Source of the DNA: a virus
Length of the DNA stretch: 46,938 nucleotides
IMG/VR virus record: IMGVR_UViG_3300019754_000113
Location: 1-46,938 of that record
Strand: one strand, 5' to 3'
The notes beneath the pieces are model-generated. The model ran no database searches and had not been told where the DNA came from. It saw only the letters and a list, made by a program, of their open reading frames with translations. Position numbers and translations under genes: made by a program. This document shows, piece by piece, positions 1 through 7,482 of this stretch (positions are counted from its first letter, which is position 1; each line of letters opens with the position of its first letter).

Positions 1-294
1 TCATTTATCAATTCCCTCCACTTTTGCTAACATTCGTACGTAATCCCAATAAACAACTTTTAGATCATATAGTTCGCATATTTCTAAAATAATATCTTTT
101 GAATAAAAAGTACCACCATTAAAATTTGTGTAGAAAACTGTATCTTCTTTATTTTCTGCTAATTGTTCTAAACTTATTTCTTTTGGTTCACTTCTTACAT
201 CTTCAAAACGAATACGTGATCCAAGAAAATTTCTATTCATCATTGAATCAAGAAAATTTCTATTCATCATTGAATCAATAGTAACCTTTTTCAT
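1..294 (-). CDS. Hypothetical protein with tandem N-terminal repeat
   Basis: A 97-residue protein of unknown function. I start it at the ATG at 292-294, preceded by AAAGGA, rather than at an upstream in-frame ATG. The ATG overlaps the stop of the upstream gene (ATGA), so the two are probably translationally coupled. A perfect 27-bp tandem duplication (222-275) makes residues DSMMNRNFL appear twice near the N-terminus. The rest is acidic and probably soluble, with no recognised motif. It is the last complete gene of the long minus-strand operon; its stop codon is at the very first bases of the window. Confidence 0.6.
   Translation of the reverse strand: MKKVTIDSMMNRNFLDSMMNRNFLGSRIRFEDVRSEPKEISLEQLAENKEDTVFYTNFNGGTFYSKDIILEICELYDLKVVYWDYVRMLAKVEGIDK
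222..275. repeat. 27-bp perfect tandem duplication
   Basis: Units 222-248 and 249-275 are identical and in frame, so the protein gains nine residues (DSMMNRNFL repeated). This looks like a recent slippage or duplication event. Confidence 0.9.
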
Positions 295-845
295 AATACA
301 TCCTTTAATTCTTCTTCCCAAAACTCACATAACTTTTTAAACTGTCTCCAAAACCCTTCACATTGAGCATTTCTGATATATTTTAACCCAGGAACCCCAT
401 CAATAAAAAAGTTGCTAAAATGTACGATTATATCTCTTGTTTCATAGTACAATTCATCGTTAAAATCTGTTATGTTATCTATTGCTCGGAAAATATCTTC
501 AAGTTCCTCTCTTATTGAAGATTTGTTATCCATATCATCTTCAAGCAGCACTCTGTAATAACTAAGCATTTCTCTTTTTAATGAAACCCTAGATTCTTTT
601 ACATCAAGCTCATAAGCAGAACCATGATATCCCGTAATCTTATTCATCATATAGTCATAATCAAGAGAAGATAAAAACTCTTTATAACCAGAACCCATTG
701 AACCCCAATAATAAGAATAATCTCCATAATCTCCACTTCCTGCAAAATGGCAACTATGGCCATTTGCATTGATTGTAATAAATACTGGATGTCTTCCGTT
801 TTCATCTCTTATCTCATAAGTTATTGCATTTGTAACTTTTATCAC
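291..845 (-). CDS. Hypothetical acidic protein, GTG start
   Basis: A 184-residue protein, no family recognised. The start is a GTG at 843-845, seven bases after a strong AAGGAGG. The N-terminal half is rich in Gly, Tyr and Ser (a stretch near residues 38-60 with several Tyr and Trp), and the C-terminal half looks helical and acidic (EELEDIF, NDELYYETRD) with a Trp-containing end. There is no signal peptide or membrane segment. It is cotranscribed with its minus-strand neighbours and overlaps the next gene by ATGA. An unannotated accessory function (host takeover, exclusion) is possible, but nothing in the sequence shows it. Confidence 0.6.
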   Translation of the reverse strand: MIKVTNAITYEIRDENGRHPVFITINANGHSCHFAGSGDYGDYSYYWGSMGSGYKEFLSSLDYDYMMNKITGYHGSAYELDVKESRVSLKREMLSYYRVLLEDDMDNKSSIREELEDIFRAIDNITDFNDELYYETRDIIVHFSNFFIDGVPGLKYIRNAQCEGFWRQFKKLCEFWEEELKDVL

Positions 846-941
846 TTATCCTCCTTTTCATTTATTAATTGCTTTAGATGCAACCATCGCATCTTAACTA
901 CCTCTATCTTTGTATGTATAAAATTGATTGTTTGTATTGTG

Positions 942-1229
942 TTATATTTCTAAATCTTGAACTGTACTTTCAATTCTCATAAAGTTTTGTTGAACTTCCT
1001 CAATATCATCATCTTTTATGTTTCTTATTGCCACTTCTGCTTCACTTATTATTTCCCTAAGAGTCTCTAAATTTTTTTCTTTATAACTTTCATCCATATC
1101 TTTTCTCCTTAATTTTTCTTCCTTGTAGAAAGATCCACAAGCTCCAATATCTTCAAGGATATTAAACCTTGAACACATAGCGACAGTTTTATTCCAATAA
1201 ATGCAGTTTATACATCTTCTTCTTTGCAT
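942..1229 (-). CDS. Small Cys-rich plus coiled-coil protein
   Basis: A 95-residue ORF whose first third holds a CxxC and two further Cys (CINC, MCS, ACG), a likely small metal-binding knuckle, and whose second half is an acidic helical segment. A good Shine-Dalgarno (AAGGAG) sits just before an internal ATG at 1095-1097, so a separate 51-residue product starting MDESYK may be made, or may be the only product, since the upstream start has only a weak ribosome site. It lies between the zinc-ribbon gene and the 184-residue gene in the operon. Function unknown. Confidence 0.5.
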   Translation of the reverse strand: MQRRRCINCIYWNKTVAMCSRFNILEDIGACGSFYKEEKLRRKDMDESYKEKNLETLREIISEAEVAIRNIKDDDIEEVQQNFMRIESTVQDLEI

Positions 1230-1279
1230 TTCTAATAACTCTTTATCTTTTTCTATATAGTTTTCACCTGCATCATCTT

Positions 1280-1468
1280 TTATTTGTTTTTTCCTCTAAA
1301 AAAGTTTTTTTCAAAACTTCCTTTTTTGTCTTTATATTTTGGTTCAATAAATTCTCTATCATATTCTGAATTATGATATTTCCTTATATGTATTCCACAG
1401 TTATCACAATAAATATCTTCTCTTTCAATTACTCTTTCACAATTAGGACAAATATTTTTATCTTCCAT
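1280..1468 (-). CDS. Zinc-ribbon protein
   Basis: A 62-residue protein starting MEDKNI, chosen because AAGGA lies just upstream and the preceding parB stop is only 10 bases away. CPNC (residues 6-9) and CDNC (residues 20-23) form a four-Cys zinc ribbon of the kind found in short regulatory or adaptor proteins. The C-terminal half is highly charged and basic at its end. No enzymatic domain is visible. It is translated downstream of parB, so it may be a partition or transcription accessory, but this is position-based inference only. Confidence 0.55.
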   Translation of the reverse strand: MEDKNICPNCERVIEREDIYCDNCGIHIRKYHNSEYDREFIEPKYKDKKGSFEKNFFRGKNK

Positions 1469-1478
1469 AATTTTTTCC

Positions 1479-2261
1479 TTATTTACATTTAACATATCGA
1501 CAAATCAATTCCTGTATTTCTTTTTCAAGTTCTGCTTGACTTTCTTTGTCTAAACCTTTCAAATCATAATCGACTTTTAGTTTGTCGTGTACGATTTTTA
1601 CTATTGCTTTTTCAACTTTGTTTTTTTCATCTTTTTGTTTTTTTGCAATGTTTTTAATATCTGATCTATTTATTTCTCCTTTGATATATTTGAAATATGT
1701 TTGGTTTATTTTCTCTTCATCATTTATACTCATTAGACAATTTAAAGTATCTACAGATGGTTTTCTGTTGTTTTCTCTTATATCTTTTTGAATTGTCGTG
1801 GGTAGTTTGAGAAGATTTAACATCTTTGTTACATGTGATGCACTTTTGTTTAATGCTGCAGCTAATTCTTTTCCATTTTTAAATATCTGATTATCAAGTG
1901 CAATTTTATAACTTAGTCCTCGTTCCAGGTCTGTAAGATTTTCTCTTTCTTCATTTTCTACAAGTGCTAAAGTATAAAGTTCTGTATCTGTCGTGTGAAC
2001 TTTTGTACATTTGATTGTTTCTTTGTTTAAGTGAAGATGTGCAAAATATCTTCTGTGCCCTCCAATGATAATATTGTCTTGATTTATTACTATTGGCTGC
2101 AATTGTCCATGATCTAAAATACTTTGTGCTAGTGTTTGGATTTCTGTATCTTTTAGTCTTGGTTGGTATGGATTTGTTTTTAATAAGTTTATATCAATTT
2201 GCGTGGATTCTGTAGATGTTATTTCTATATCTTCTACATCATCTAATGCATCAAAACTCAT
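1479..2261 (-). CDS. parB: ParB-family partition protein
   Basis: A 260-residue centromere-binding protein. The CTP-binding ParB/Srx domain is seen as NPYQPR (residues 30-35), GGHRRY (67-72, a variant of GERRxxA) and ENEERENLTDLERG (102-115). A helix-turn-helix follows at about 130-155 (ELAAALNKSASHVTKML) and a Lys/Glu-rich C-terminal dimerisation region ends the protein. In the family, ParB loads at parS, slides and spreads as a CTP-dependent clamp and activates ParA. Here parA is directly upstream with a 2-base gap, and five identical palindromes in the region are candidate parS. The Shine-Dalgarno is AAAAGGAA. Confidence 0.93.
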   Translation of the reverse strand: MSFDALDDVEDIEITSTESTQIDINLLKTNPYQPRLKDTEIQTLAQSILDHGQLQPIVINQDNIIIGGHRRYFAHLHLNKETIKCTKVHTTDTELYTLALVENEERENLTDLERGLSYKIALDNQIFKNGKELAAALNKSASHVTKMLNLLKLPTTIQKDIRENNRKPSVDTLNCLMSINDEEKINQTYFKYIKGEINRSDIKNIAKKQKDEKNKVEKAIVKIVHDKLKVDYDLKGLDKESQAELEKEIQELICRYVKCK

Positions 2262-2263
2262 AA

Positions 2264-2923
2264 CTATTCCTTTTGGGTTGTTATTATTTCATCAATTAAT
2301 AAAGATAATTCTTTCTTTGCTTTATTTAAGTTTTTGTTATATTCTTTATTTTTGGTACTTTTCATTTCTTGAACACTCACTCCTATTTTTAAACTTATTT
2401 TATATATAGATCGTGTTTTTAATCCATGTTTCATAATTTCCATATTAGGATATTTTTTCAATTGCTCAATCATTTCTGAAAAGTTTTTTGTTCGTGAGTG
2501 AACATTACAAAAAGACACATGTATTTTTGGATTAAATAGTTTTTTTAGAACTGATTTAAATCTTGTAAAACCAACAATTTCAGTAATTGCATCATGAGAA
2601 ATAGGAGTAATGATTTTATCAGCTAAGACAATAGCCTTTTGAGTAACAGTATCTATATTTCCACCTGTATCAATAATGATAAAGTCATACTCTAATTTCG
2701 CATGCGAAATTAATCTTTCCAATTCGCTTGAGTCTGAAACCATTTTTATATTTAATTTTTCTTTTTTTCTAACATAATCATTAATAGTTGAAATAGTTCT
2801 ATTTGCTATATCTACATCAAAAACTATGTATTTGAATCTTTTATAATGCATATATCCTGCAACTTGATAGGTCGTTGTACTTTTGCCTATTCCACCTTTT
2901 GAACCCGAAAAGACTATTATCAT
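2264..2923 (-). CDS. parA: ParA-family partition ATPase
   Basis: A 219-residue deviant Walker ATPase. The P-loop SKGGIGKST (residues 8-16) carries the signature Lys, FDVD follows at about 35-38, and the Walker B strand with IIIDTGG is near 81-87. Short ParA proteins of this type lack an N-terminal DNA-binding domain, so they do not usually repress their own operon. The protein should bind nucleoid DNA non-specifically and be released by ParB, positioning the episome. A candidate parS palindrome (2694-2711) lies inside this coding sequence. The Shine-Dalgarno is AAGGAT. Confidence 0.93.
   Translation of the reverse strand: MIIVFSGSKGGIGKSTTTYQVAGYMHYKRFKYIVFDVDIANRTISTINDYVRKKEKLNIKMVSDSSELERLISHAKLEYDFIIIDTGGNIDTVTQKAIVLADKIITPISHDAITEIVGFTRFKSVLKKLFNPKIHVSFCNVHSRTKNFSEMIEQLKKYPNMEIMKHGLKTRSIYKISLKIGVSVQEMKSTKNKEYNKNLNKAKKELSLLIDEIITTQKE
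2694..2711. promoter_or_regulatory. Candidate parS palindrome, copy 1 (inside parA)
   Basis: Perfect 18-bp palindrome AATTTCGCATGCGAAATT. Its shape (TTTCGC then GCGAAA around the dyad) recalls chromosomal parS (TTTCAC then GTGAAA). This copy lies within parA. Confidence 0.65.
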
Positions 2924-2925
2924 TT

Positions 2926-3576
2926 TTAATCCTTATTTGTTGTATGTTCTAAATTATTCTCTAATATGAAATTATCGTATGCATTTGCAGCATCTTCCTT
3001 CAATTTGAAGAAACCTAAATGTTTAACTTTTTTATTGACTGTAATTTGTGCTTTATACTTACCATTCTTAGAACAAACAGAAACACCTCTATATCCTGTT
3101 TTGTTGGTAATCATCAATCGTCTTGTATTCCTAGATTGAATATTTTTTGTAGTCCACCTACAATTTGAAGGTTCATAGTTTTCATCATTTTTAATTCTGT
3201 CTATGCTTAGGTTTTCTTTATATCCATTATCTAAACTCCATGATTTAAACATTTCAAAATTATCTTTCCACTCTTCACAAACTTTAATCCCTCTAAGTTT
3301 ATAATTTTTATAATTTATACTTTTTTTATTATTTGAATAACATCTTTTTTTCATATCTTTCCAAATATTATAGAGTCTAGTTCCTTTTCCTCCATGTGTA
3401 GTTTTACTAATCTTTGTAGCACATGGTTTACATTTTGTAGAACTTCCATTTTGAACATTATAAAAAGATGTTCTTACTTCTCCTTTGCACAAAGGACATT
3501 CAAATATTCCATATCTTCTTTTATGTTTTGATGTTTCTGTAGGGTATATAACACCTAAATCTTTTATAAGTTTCAT
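2926..3576 (-). CDS. HNH homing endonuclease with AP2 domain
   Basis: A 216-residue free-standing homing endonuclease. Two CxxC pairs (residues 27-30 and 49-52) probably bind zinc. The nuclease core has the family pattern SIDRIKNDENYEPSNCRW (about 124-141). A C-terminal AP2-type DNA-binding domain spans about 160-207, with GYRGVS and a hydrophobic strand before KLKEDAANAYD. I start at the ATG at 3574-3576, which overlaps the previous stop (ATGA) and follows GGAGAGG. It sits between a small gene and parA, as expected of a selfish gene inserted without breaking the operon. Confidence 0.9.
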   Translation of the reverse strand: MKLIKDLGVIYPTETSKHKRRYGIFECPLCKGEVRTSFYNVQNGSSTKCKPCATKISKTTHGGKGTRLYNIWKDMKKRCYSNNKKSINYKNYKLRGIKVCEEWKDNFEMFKSWSLDNGYKENLSIDRIKNDENYEPSNCRWTTKNIQSRNTRRLMITNKTGYRGVSVCSKNGKYKAQITVNKKVKHLGFFKLKEDAANAYDNFILENNLEHTTNKD

Positions 3577-3863
3577 TTGATATTTTCCTCTCCTACTATT
3601 AGATAACCTTTTTGTTTGCATGTTTGAATAACTTCTTCAAGTTGTGGCTTTTTAAGGGTTGCTATTTTTCCATTATGCTTATTTTTTGCAACTTCATATA
3701 AATCATTTTTTATAGGGATAATCGCAACACTACAATGCAATAAAGCTTCTAGCCTAATGTTTTCTCTATATCCTGTAAAAATTATAAATATTTTTCCTTT
3801 ATAATTATTTATTCTTTCTGCCATAGTTCCAGATTGAAACTCTTTTAAAGTCATTTCTGCCAT
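3573..3863 (-). CDS. Hypothetical 96-residue protein
   Basis: No family recognised. The start at 3861-3863 follows AAGGAT; an internal ATG at 3852-3854 overlaps the previous stop and could also be used. The sequence alternates strands and helices (KIFIIFTG, VAIIPIK) like a small alpha/beta protein, with no membrane or signal segment. It overlaps both the upstream winged-helix gene and the downstream homing endonuclease gene, so expression is tightly coupled. Function unknown. Confidence 0.55.
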   Translation of the reverse strand: MAEMTLKEFQSGTMAERINNYKGKIFIIFTGYRENIRLEALLHCSVAIIPIKNDLYEVAKNKHNGKIATLKKPQLEEVIQTCKQKGYLIVGEENIK

Positions 3864-4249
3864 ATTGAATATCCTTGATTTGAAATATTTTTGATGATCT
3901 CATAATATGTTTTTGTTCTGATTTTATTTACAATATTTCTAATCGTAAAAACAGAAACTTCTCTTTTTTCCCATACTATGTTTTTTATAGTTTCTATATC
4001 TACAATTTCACCTGGTCGTGAAACAAGAAGTGCTAAAAACTTTCTTTCAAGTCGTGTTAATTGCAATGCTTTATCATGTCTATATAATATTTCAGTTCCA
4101 GGACAAAAGCTTAGGTCGTGGTTTAGTTTATAAAGTTTAGATACTTTAAATGGAATATTTTTATCCATCATTTCATTTATTTGGGCTACTGATAATTTTC
4201 TATACTCTTCTGGTGTAAAGTTTTTGATTGTTTTGTTTAATGTACTCAT
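3851..4249 (-). CDS. Stand-alone OmpR/PhoB-type winged-helix DNA-binding protein
   Basis: A 132-residue protein whose C-terminal half matches the Trans_reg_C winged helix: LTRLERKFLALLVSRPGEIV (about 65-84), then the recognition helix region VSVFTIRNIVNKIRTK, and the terminal hairpin with GYSIW. There is no receiver domain; the N-terminal 60 residues hold a short helical segment and a Cys/Pro strand region. It is probably a DNA-binding regulator controlled by abundance or partner. Three GTCGTG motifs lie within this gene. Shine-Dalgarno AAGGAT. Confidence 0.8.
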   Translation of the reverse strand: MSTLNKTIKNFTPEEYRKLSVAQINEMMDKNIPFKVSKLYKLNHDLSFCPGTEILYRHDKALQLTRLERKFLALLVSRPGEIVDIETIKNIVWEKREVSVFTIRNIVNKIRTKTYYEIIKNISNQGYSIWQK

Positions 4250-4264
4250 TTTATTTATCCTTTT

Positions 4265-4345
4265 TTATTTATCACCTCTAAACCACCAAATAAATCTTGA
4301 TAATAAAGAAGGTTTTGGTTTTTTTCTTCTATCTCTTTTCTTCAT
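4265..4345 (-). CDS. Possible basic micro-protein (26 residues)
   Basis: A 26-codon ORF starting MKKRDRRKKPKP and ending in an aromatic Trp-Trp segment. It begins inside the end of the 394-residue gene, in another frame, and ends 15 bases before the winged-helix gene, filling the gap exactly. It has no clear Shine-Dalgarno and could depend on reinitiation. Its high positive charge could bind nucleic acid. Real expression is uncertain. Confidence 0.3.
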   Translation of the reverse strand: MKKRDRRKKPKPSLLSRFIWWFRGDK

Positions 4346-5513
4346 TTTGAACTTCTTGTGTCGTGAGTAGTTCTATAAAAGATTTACTATCTACTTTTCC
4401 TAAATTAAACTCATAAGGATTTTCCATTATGAAGCTTTTTAGTTTCTTTCTACAAAATAGTAGCTGTCCATCTTCTCTTTTTGGCTGCATGTATTCCATT
4501 AGTTTTTCGTTTCTATCTAATGCATGTGGATCAAGTCCAAGCAGTTCGCCTAATAATCGTAAGTTTAAATCGCCTTTTCCATTTAGTTTTGCACTTAGTT
4601 TTAGTCTTTGAATTTTTACGTTTATACTCCTTTGACTTCTTGTAAAACCATTTTCTTTAAAAATCTTTTGTAATTGACTAGATGATTTGATTCCTGTATA
4701 TTTATTTAAAATTTCTATCTCTTCATCTTTATAATCTTTTTCCCTTTTTGTTTTAAAGTTTGTAAAACCTAAAGCACTTGCTCTTATAGCTATTTGTTTT
4801 CTATCTGCAGATATTTCAACTGCTAAATCTTTCATAGTATAAGCTGTTTTAAGGGTTTTGATATTTTGTTTTTTATAAAAATCACTATTATAATAATCCA
4901 TGATTTTTTTATCTTCTTCACTTGTCCAGATTCTTGTTTTTTTACTTTTTCTTGTAATTTTTGTTTTATTAAAAGTCTTATTATCTGAATATAAAAATAT
5001 CTTTTGTTTTGGATATCTTTGTTTTATTTCTGTTATATTTCTATGAAAACTTTTTGTTGTATCAAATTTTGTTGCATAAGATAAATGAATTACAGGTTTT
5101 AAAGAATAATATAAAACTTTTGTTTCTTTTATGTATGCTTTTTTTGTAGCTTGATGACTTTTAAACTTTATAAAATTTGGATCTATCACTTCTTCAACAA
5201 CTATTTTCTTTTTTGGTTTTGGTTTTGGTTTAATCTTTTTTACTTCCATATTTGGAATGTCAATTTTTTTATAATCTTTTTCTAAAATTTTAAATTCTTT
5301 TAGTCGTGATTCTTTTGCTTTTTCAAAATCAATATTTTCTTTTTGACCTATTTTTGATTGATAATCAATTAATCCTGTTAATTGTTTAAAGCTTATAGGC
5401 TGTATAGTTGTTATATTAAAAACTCTTTTTAAATGTTCCCATGATCTTTGATCTAATCCTAAAATCTCTTTTACTTTTTCTTGTGGGATTTTATATATAT
5501 AATTGTTTTTCAT
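4329..5513 (-). CDS. Putative DNA-binding protein with Myb/SANT-like repeats
   Basis: A 394-residue protein. The N-terminal 90 residues are helical and charged, followed by a Lys-Pro linker (KPKPKPKKK). Near residue 200 there is RIWTSEEDKKIMDYY, resembling the first helix of a Myb/SANT repeat, and a second similar unit (YKDEEIEILNKYTG) about 70 residues later. The C-terminal 90 residues form a separate compact domain (LLGELLGLDPHALDRNEKL). I infer DNA or origin binding. The Shine-Dalgarno is AAAAGGTGGAA, shared with several early genes. It may be coupled to a 16-codon mini-ORF whose stop overlaps its start. Confidence 0.65.
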   Translation of the reverse strand: MKNNYIYKIPQEKVKEILGLDQRSWEHLKRVFNITTIQPISFKQLTGLIDYQSKIGQKENIDFEKAKESRLKEFKILEKDYKKIDIPNMEVKKIKPKPKPKKKIVVEEVIDPNFIKFKSHQATKKAYIKETKVLYYSLKPVIHLSYATKFDTTKSFHRNITEIKQRYPKQKIFLYSDNKTFNKTKITRKSKKTRIWTSEEDKKIMDYYNSDFYKKQNIKTLKTAYTMKDLAVEISADRKQIAIRASALGFTNFKTKREKDYKDEEIEILNKYTGIKSSSQLQKIFKENGFTRSQRSINVKIQRLKLSAKLNGKGDLNLRLLGELLGLDPHALDRNEKLMEYMQPKREDGQLLFCRKKLKSFIMENPYEFNLGKVDSKSFIELLTTQEVQNEEKR

Positions 5514-5563
5514 TATCTTCCACCTTTTAAAATCTTTTCTATATAGTCTGCTAATTGTTTCAT
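5513..5563 (-). CDS. Possible 16-codon leader ORF
   Basis: A mini-ORF (MKQLADYIEKILKGGR) begins 4 bases after the recombinase stop, behind GTGAGG, and its TAA overlaps the next ATG (TAATG). It contains the Shine-Dalgarno of the next gene. It may couple translation of the 394-residue protein to the recombinase, or be chance. Confidence 0.3.
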   Translation of the reverse strand: MKQLADYIEKILKGGR

Positions 5564-5567
5564 TTTG

Positions 5568-6155
5568 TTACCTCACTAAACTATTTCGTACATCTTGCTG
5601 CGTAGCTTTTATATAGCCTGATGTCGTGGAATAATTCCTATGACCTATAAAAAGTTGTGCAACTTCTGGCACTACATTATTATCTATAATCATTTCAGTT
5701 AAAATCCCACGTCTGAAAGAGTGAGTTCCATAATCTGGATCATTTAAAGCTTTTTTAATATAGCTATTAAGTGCATTTGTAAAAGAGATAATATTTAAAC
5801 TTTTGTTTTTGTTGTTCCAAGCATTTAAACAATATCCATCCGAGTGATGCAAAGAAGATTCAAAAACTTTTTTGATTTGTTTTACTGCTTTATCTGAAAA
5901 TTCTATGGTCCTAAATTCTTGACCTTTAAAACGTGCTGTTTTACTCATAAGTAATTTAACTTTTTGAGTCCTGATAATAGATTCTATGTCCTCACCTTTT
6001 AGTTTTAAAACTTCATTGATTCTGCAGCCTGTATAGTATAAAAAAGTAAAAGCTTTTAAATACTTTTCTTTTGTTGCAGCTCTTAGGTCGTGATCGTTTT
6101 CCATATATTCAAGTAATTTTTTATACTCTTTTGTTTTAATTGCTTTTTTACTCAT
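5568..6155 (-). CDS. Minimal Xer-type tyrosine recombinase
   Basis: A 195-residue tyrosine recombinase consisting of the catalytic domain only. All active-site residues are visible: Arg45 (GCRINEVLKL), Lys72 (MSKTARFKG), His145 and Arg148 (GTHSFRRG), His172 (GHRNYS) and the nucleophile Tyr181 (SGYIKAT). The N-terminal core-binding domain of usual XerC/D or phage integrases (about 100 residues) is absent. I start at the ATG at 6153-6155, behind AGGAGGAAA. With parAB nearby, dimer or multimer resolution of an episome is more likely than classical integration; integration cannot be excluded. It lies behind a terminator, with a candidate parS just upstream. Confidence 0.85.
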   Translation of the reverse strand: MSKKAIKTKEYKKLLEYMENDHDLRAATKEKYLKAFTFLYYTGCRINEVLKLKGEDIESIIRTQKVKLLMSKTARFKGQEFRTIEFSDKAVKQIKKVFESSLHHSDGYCLNAWNNKNKSLNIISFTNALNSYIKKALNDPDYGTHSFRRGILTEMIIDNNVVPEVAQLFIGHRNYSTTSGYIKATQQDVRNSLVR

Positions 6156-6178
6156 AATTTTATTTCCTCCTGGTTTAT

Positions 6179-6196
6179 AATTTCGCATGCGAAATT
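6179..6196. promoter_or_regulatory. Candidate parS/operator palindrome, copy 2
   Basis: Identical 18-bp palindrome. On the minus strand it is followed directly by ATAAAC and then the recombinase ribosome site, the same arrangement as copy 3. It could therefore also act as an operator next to a promoter -10 (TATAAA). Confidence 0.65.
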
Positions 6197-6204
6197 TTAG
6201 GCAT

Positions 6205-6241
6205 AAAAAAAAGGTTAGATATTAATTATCTAACCTTTTTT
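6205..6241. terminator. Bidirectional intrinsic terminator
   Basis: Nine-bp stem GGTTAGATA/TATCTAACC (6213-6221 and 6227-6235) flanked by an A-run on the left and a T-run on the right, so it works on both strands. It should end most transcription of the upstream small-gene operon before the recombinase gene. Confidence 0.85.
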
Positions 6242-6268
6242 ATGTCGTGGTCGTTTTAGATTAAAAAT

Positions 6269-6514
6269 CTATATTTCTTTTTTGTTGTCGTATATAAAAA
6301 AGAAACCTTTATAATAAATCACTAAACCAACTTTAAAATAAATCTGAATAAATTCTTTTTTATCTTCTATTGATAAATGATTTAATTTAAACGTAATTTC
6401 TCTACAGGCTTTTATTCCTTTTACTTTTAGATAATCAATAACTTTAAATTGATTATCTTTTAAAGGTTCGCTATATTTCACTACATTTTTAATAAATTGT
6501 TTTTTAGTTATCAT
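6269..6514 (-). CDS. Hypothetical 81-residue protein
   Basis: A small basic protein, no family recognised. The start overlaps the stop of the DUF3560 gene (ATGA at 6511-6514), with GGAG upstream in that gene's end. It has a helical N-terminus (KKQFIKNVVKYSEPL) and an aromatic C-terminal strand pair (VIYYKGFFFIYD). The shape is compatible with a small winged-helix fold, but no recognition helix can be defended. It is the last gene before the bidirectional terminator. Confidence 0.55.
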   Translation of the reverse strand: MITKKQFIKNVVKYSEPLKDNQFKVIDYLKVKGIKACREITFKLNHLSIEDKKEFIQIYFKVGLVIYYKGFFFIYDNKKEI

Positions 6515-7151
6515 GACAATTCACTCCATAATTTTTTTGCTATTTCAACTTTTTTTGTCAAATCTTTTACTTTTTTATTTGCGTATTGCATAGAATAACT
6601 GTGCTCTTTTGGTATTGTTTTATTTTTAAGTCCTGTATGATATTCTTTTGCTTGTTCTAATTCGTAAGTATAAAATCCTAAACTTTCAGGCATTGACAAA
6701 TTAATCTCTTTTGCTTTTCTTTCCCAGTATTCAGCTTTTCTCTCTTTCTCTGCTGCTATTTCTTGCTCTTTAATACAATTAGCCATTCTTTTATGATTTC
6801 TATCAATTAATGCTCTATGTCTGCCCTCGCTATGATGTCCAACTTTAATTGGTTCAGCTAAAACTAAAAAATCTCTTCCCTCTTTAGAATCTTCATAATA
6901 TCTATCACTTTTTGATTGATGTAAATTTGCACTATTGTTATATTTTTCTGCTTTTCTTTCTGCATAGCTTTTATCTTCTAGTCTTACAATTGAATAATAA
7001 AACTTATCTTCTTTAGTTGCTACCAGGTTAAAAACCTCACATTCTATTTCTTTTCCATATTTAGTGGATAAGATTATTATCTCTTCTTTGTCGTGCTTGT
7101 TTTCACATTCTGCAACATATACATTTTCACAATATTTTTTAAACTTATTCA
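6511..7151 (-). CDS. DUF3560-family protein
   Basis: A 213-residue protein. The central part (AERKAEKYNNSANLHQSKSD, then the segment with LAEPIKVGHHSEGRHRALI) matches the DUF3560 family found on plasmids and phages; its biochemical role is not established. Charged helices follow. I start at the ATG at 7149-7151 because AAAAGGTGGAAATT lies just upstream, rather than at an earlier in-frame ATG. One candidate parS lies 35 bases upstream of the start. Confidence 0.8.
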
Positions 7152-7185
7152 TAATTTCCACCTTTTAATTTTGTTTTATTGTTTA

Positions 7186-7203
7186 TAATTTCGCATGCGA
7201 AAT
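7186..7203. promoter_or_regulatory. Candidate parS/operator palindrome, copy 3
   Basis: Identical 18-bp palindrome in the gap between a 42-residue ORF and the DUF3560 gene. On the minus strand it is followed by ATAAAC, as in copy 2. Confidence 0.65.
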
Positions 7204-7331
7204 TATAAAACCTCTTTTATTTTCCATACATCTTTACTATTTAAATCAGCTTTTTTAAGTGCTTCTTTTGTATTTTTACAGTTCTTAACTGTTAATATTT
7301 GCGATACTGTAAACAATTTAAATGTTTTCAT
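7203..7331 (-). CDS. Small basic protein (42 residues)
   Basis: A 42-residue lysine-rich ORF starting MKTFKLFTVSQIL, chosen because AAGGTGCAACAG precedes this ATG; the longer in-frame ORF runs back into the upstream small membrane gene. It resembles very short helical regulators (KEALKKADLNSKDVWKI) but no family is recognised. Its last base coincides with the end of candidate parS copy 3. It is translated 10 bases after the stop of the 39-residue membrane ORF. Confidence 0.5.
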   Translation of the reverse strand: MKTFKLFTVSQILTVKNCKNTKEALKKADLNSKDVWKIKEVL

Positions 7332-7341
7332 CTGTTGCACC

Positions 7342-7461
7342 TTATAAAAATTTATCAAAGATTTTATATATCTTTGAATCTTCATTCAAAACTTTTTCAA
7401 TTAAAAAACCAAAAGTTAAACCAATTACCAGGACCGCAAAAGTTACTATTATAAAATCCAT
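7342..7461 (-). CDS. Small membrane protein (39 residues)
   Basis: A 39-residue protein with one N-terminal transmembrane helix (IIVTFAVLVIGLTFGFLI) followed by a charged cytoplasmic tail (EKVLNEDSKIYKIFDK). It is supported by a strong ribosome site AGAAGGTGGAGAAA before the ATG and by fitting exactly between two other genes. Small single-pass phage proteins of this type often act in exclusion or host-membrane modulation; no specific role is shown here. Confidence 0.6.
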   Translation of the reverse strand: MDFIIVTFAVLVIGLTFGFLIEKVLNEDSKIYKIFDKFL

Positions 7462-7482
7462 TTTCTCCACCTTCTGCAGCTA

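Noticed and set aside
4429-4611. Plus-strand ORFs opposite the minus-strand operon (for example Phe/Ser-rich 60-75 codon frames)
   Set aside because: They are antisense shadows of Lys/Asn-rich genes, without ribosome sites or recognisable domains.
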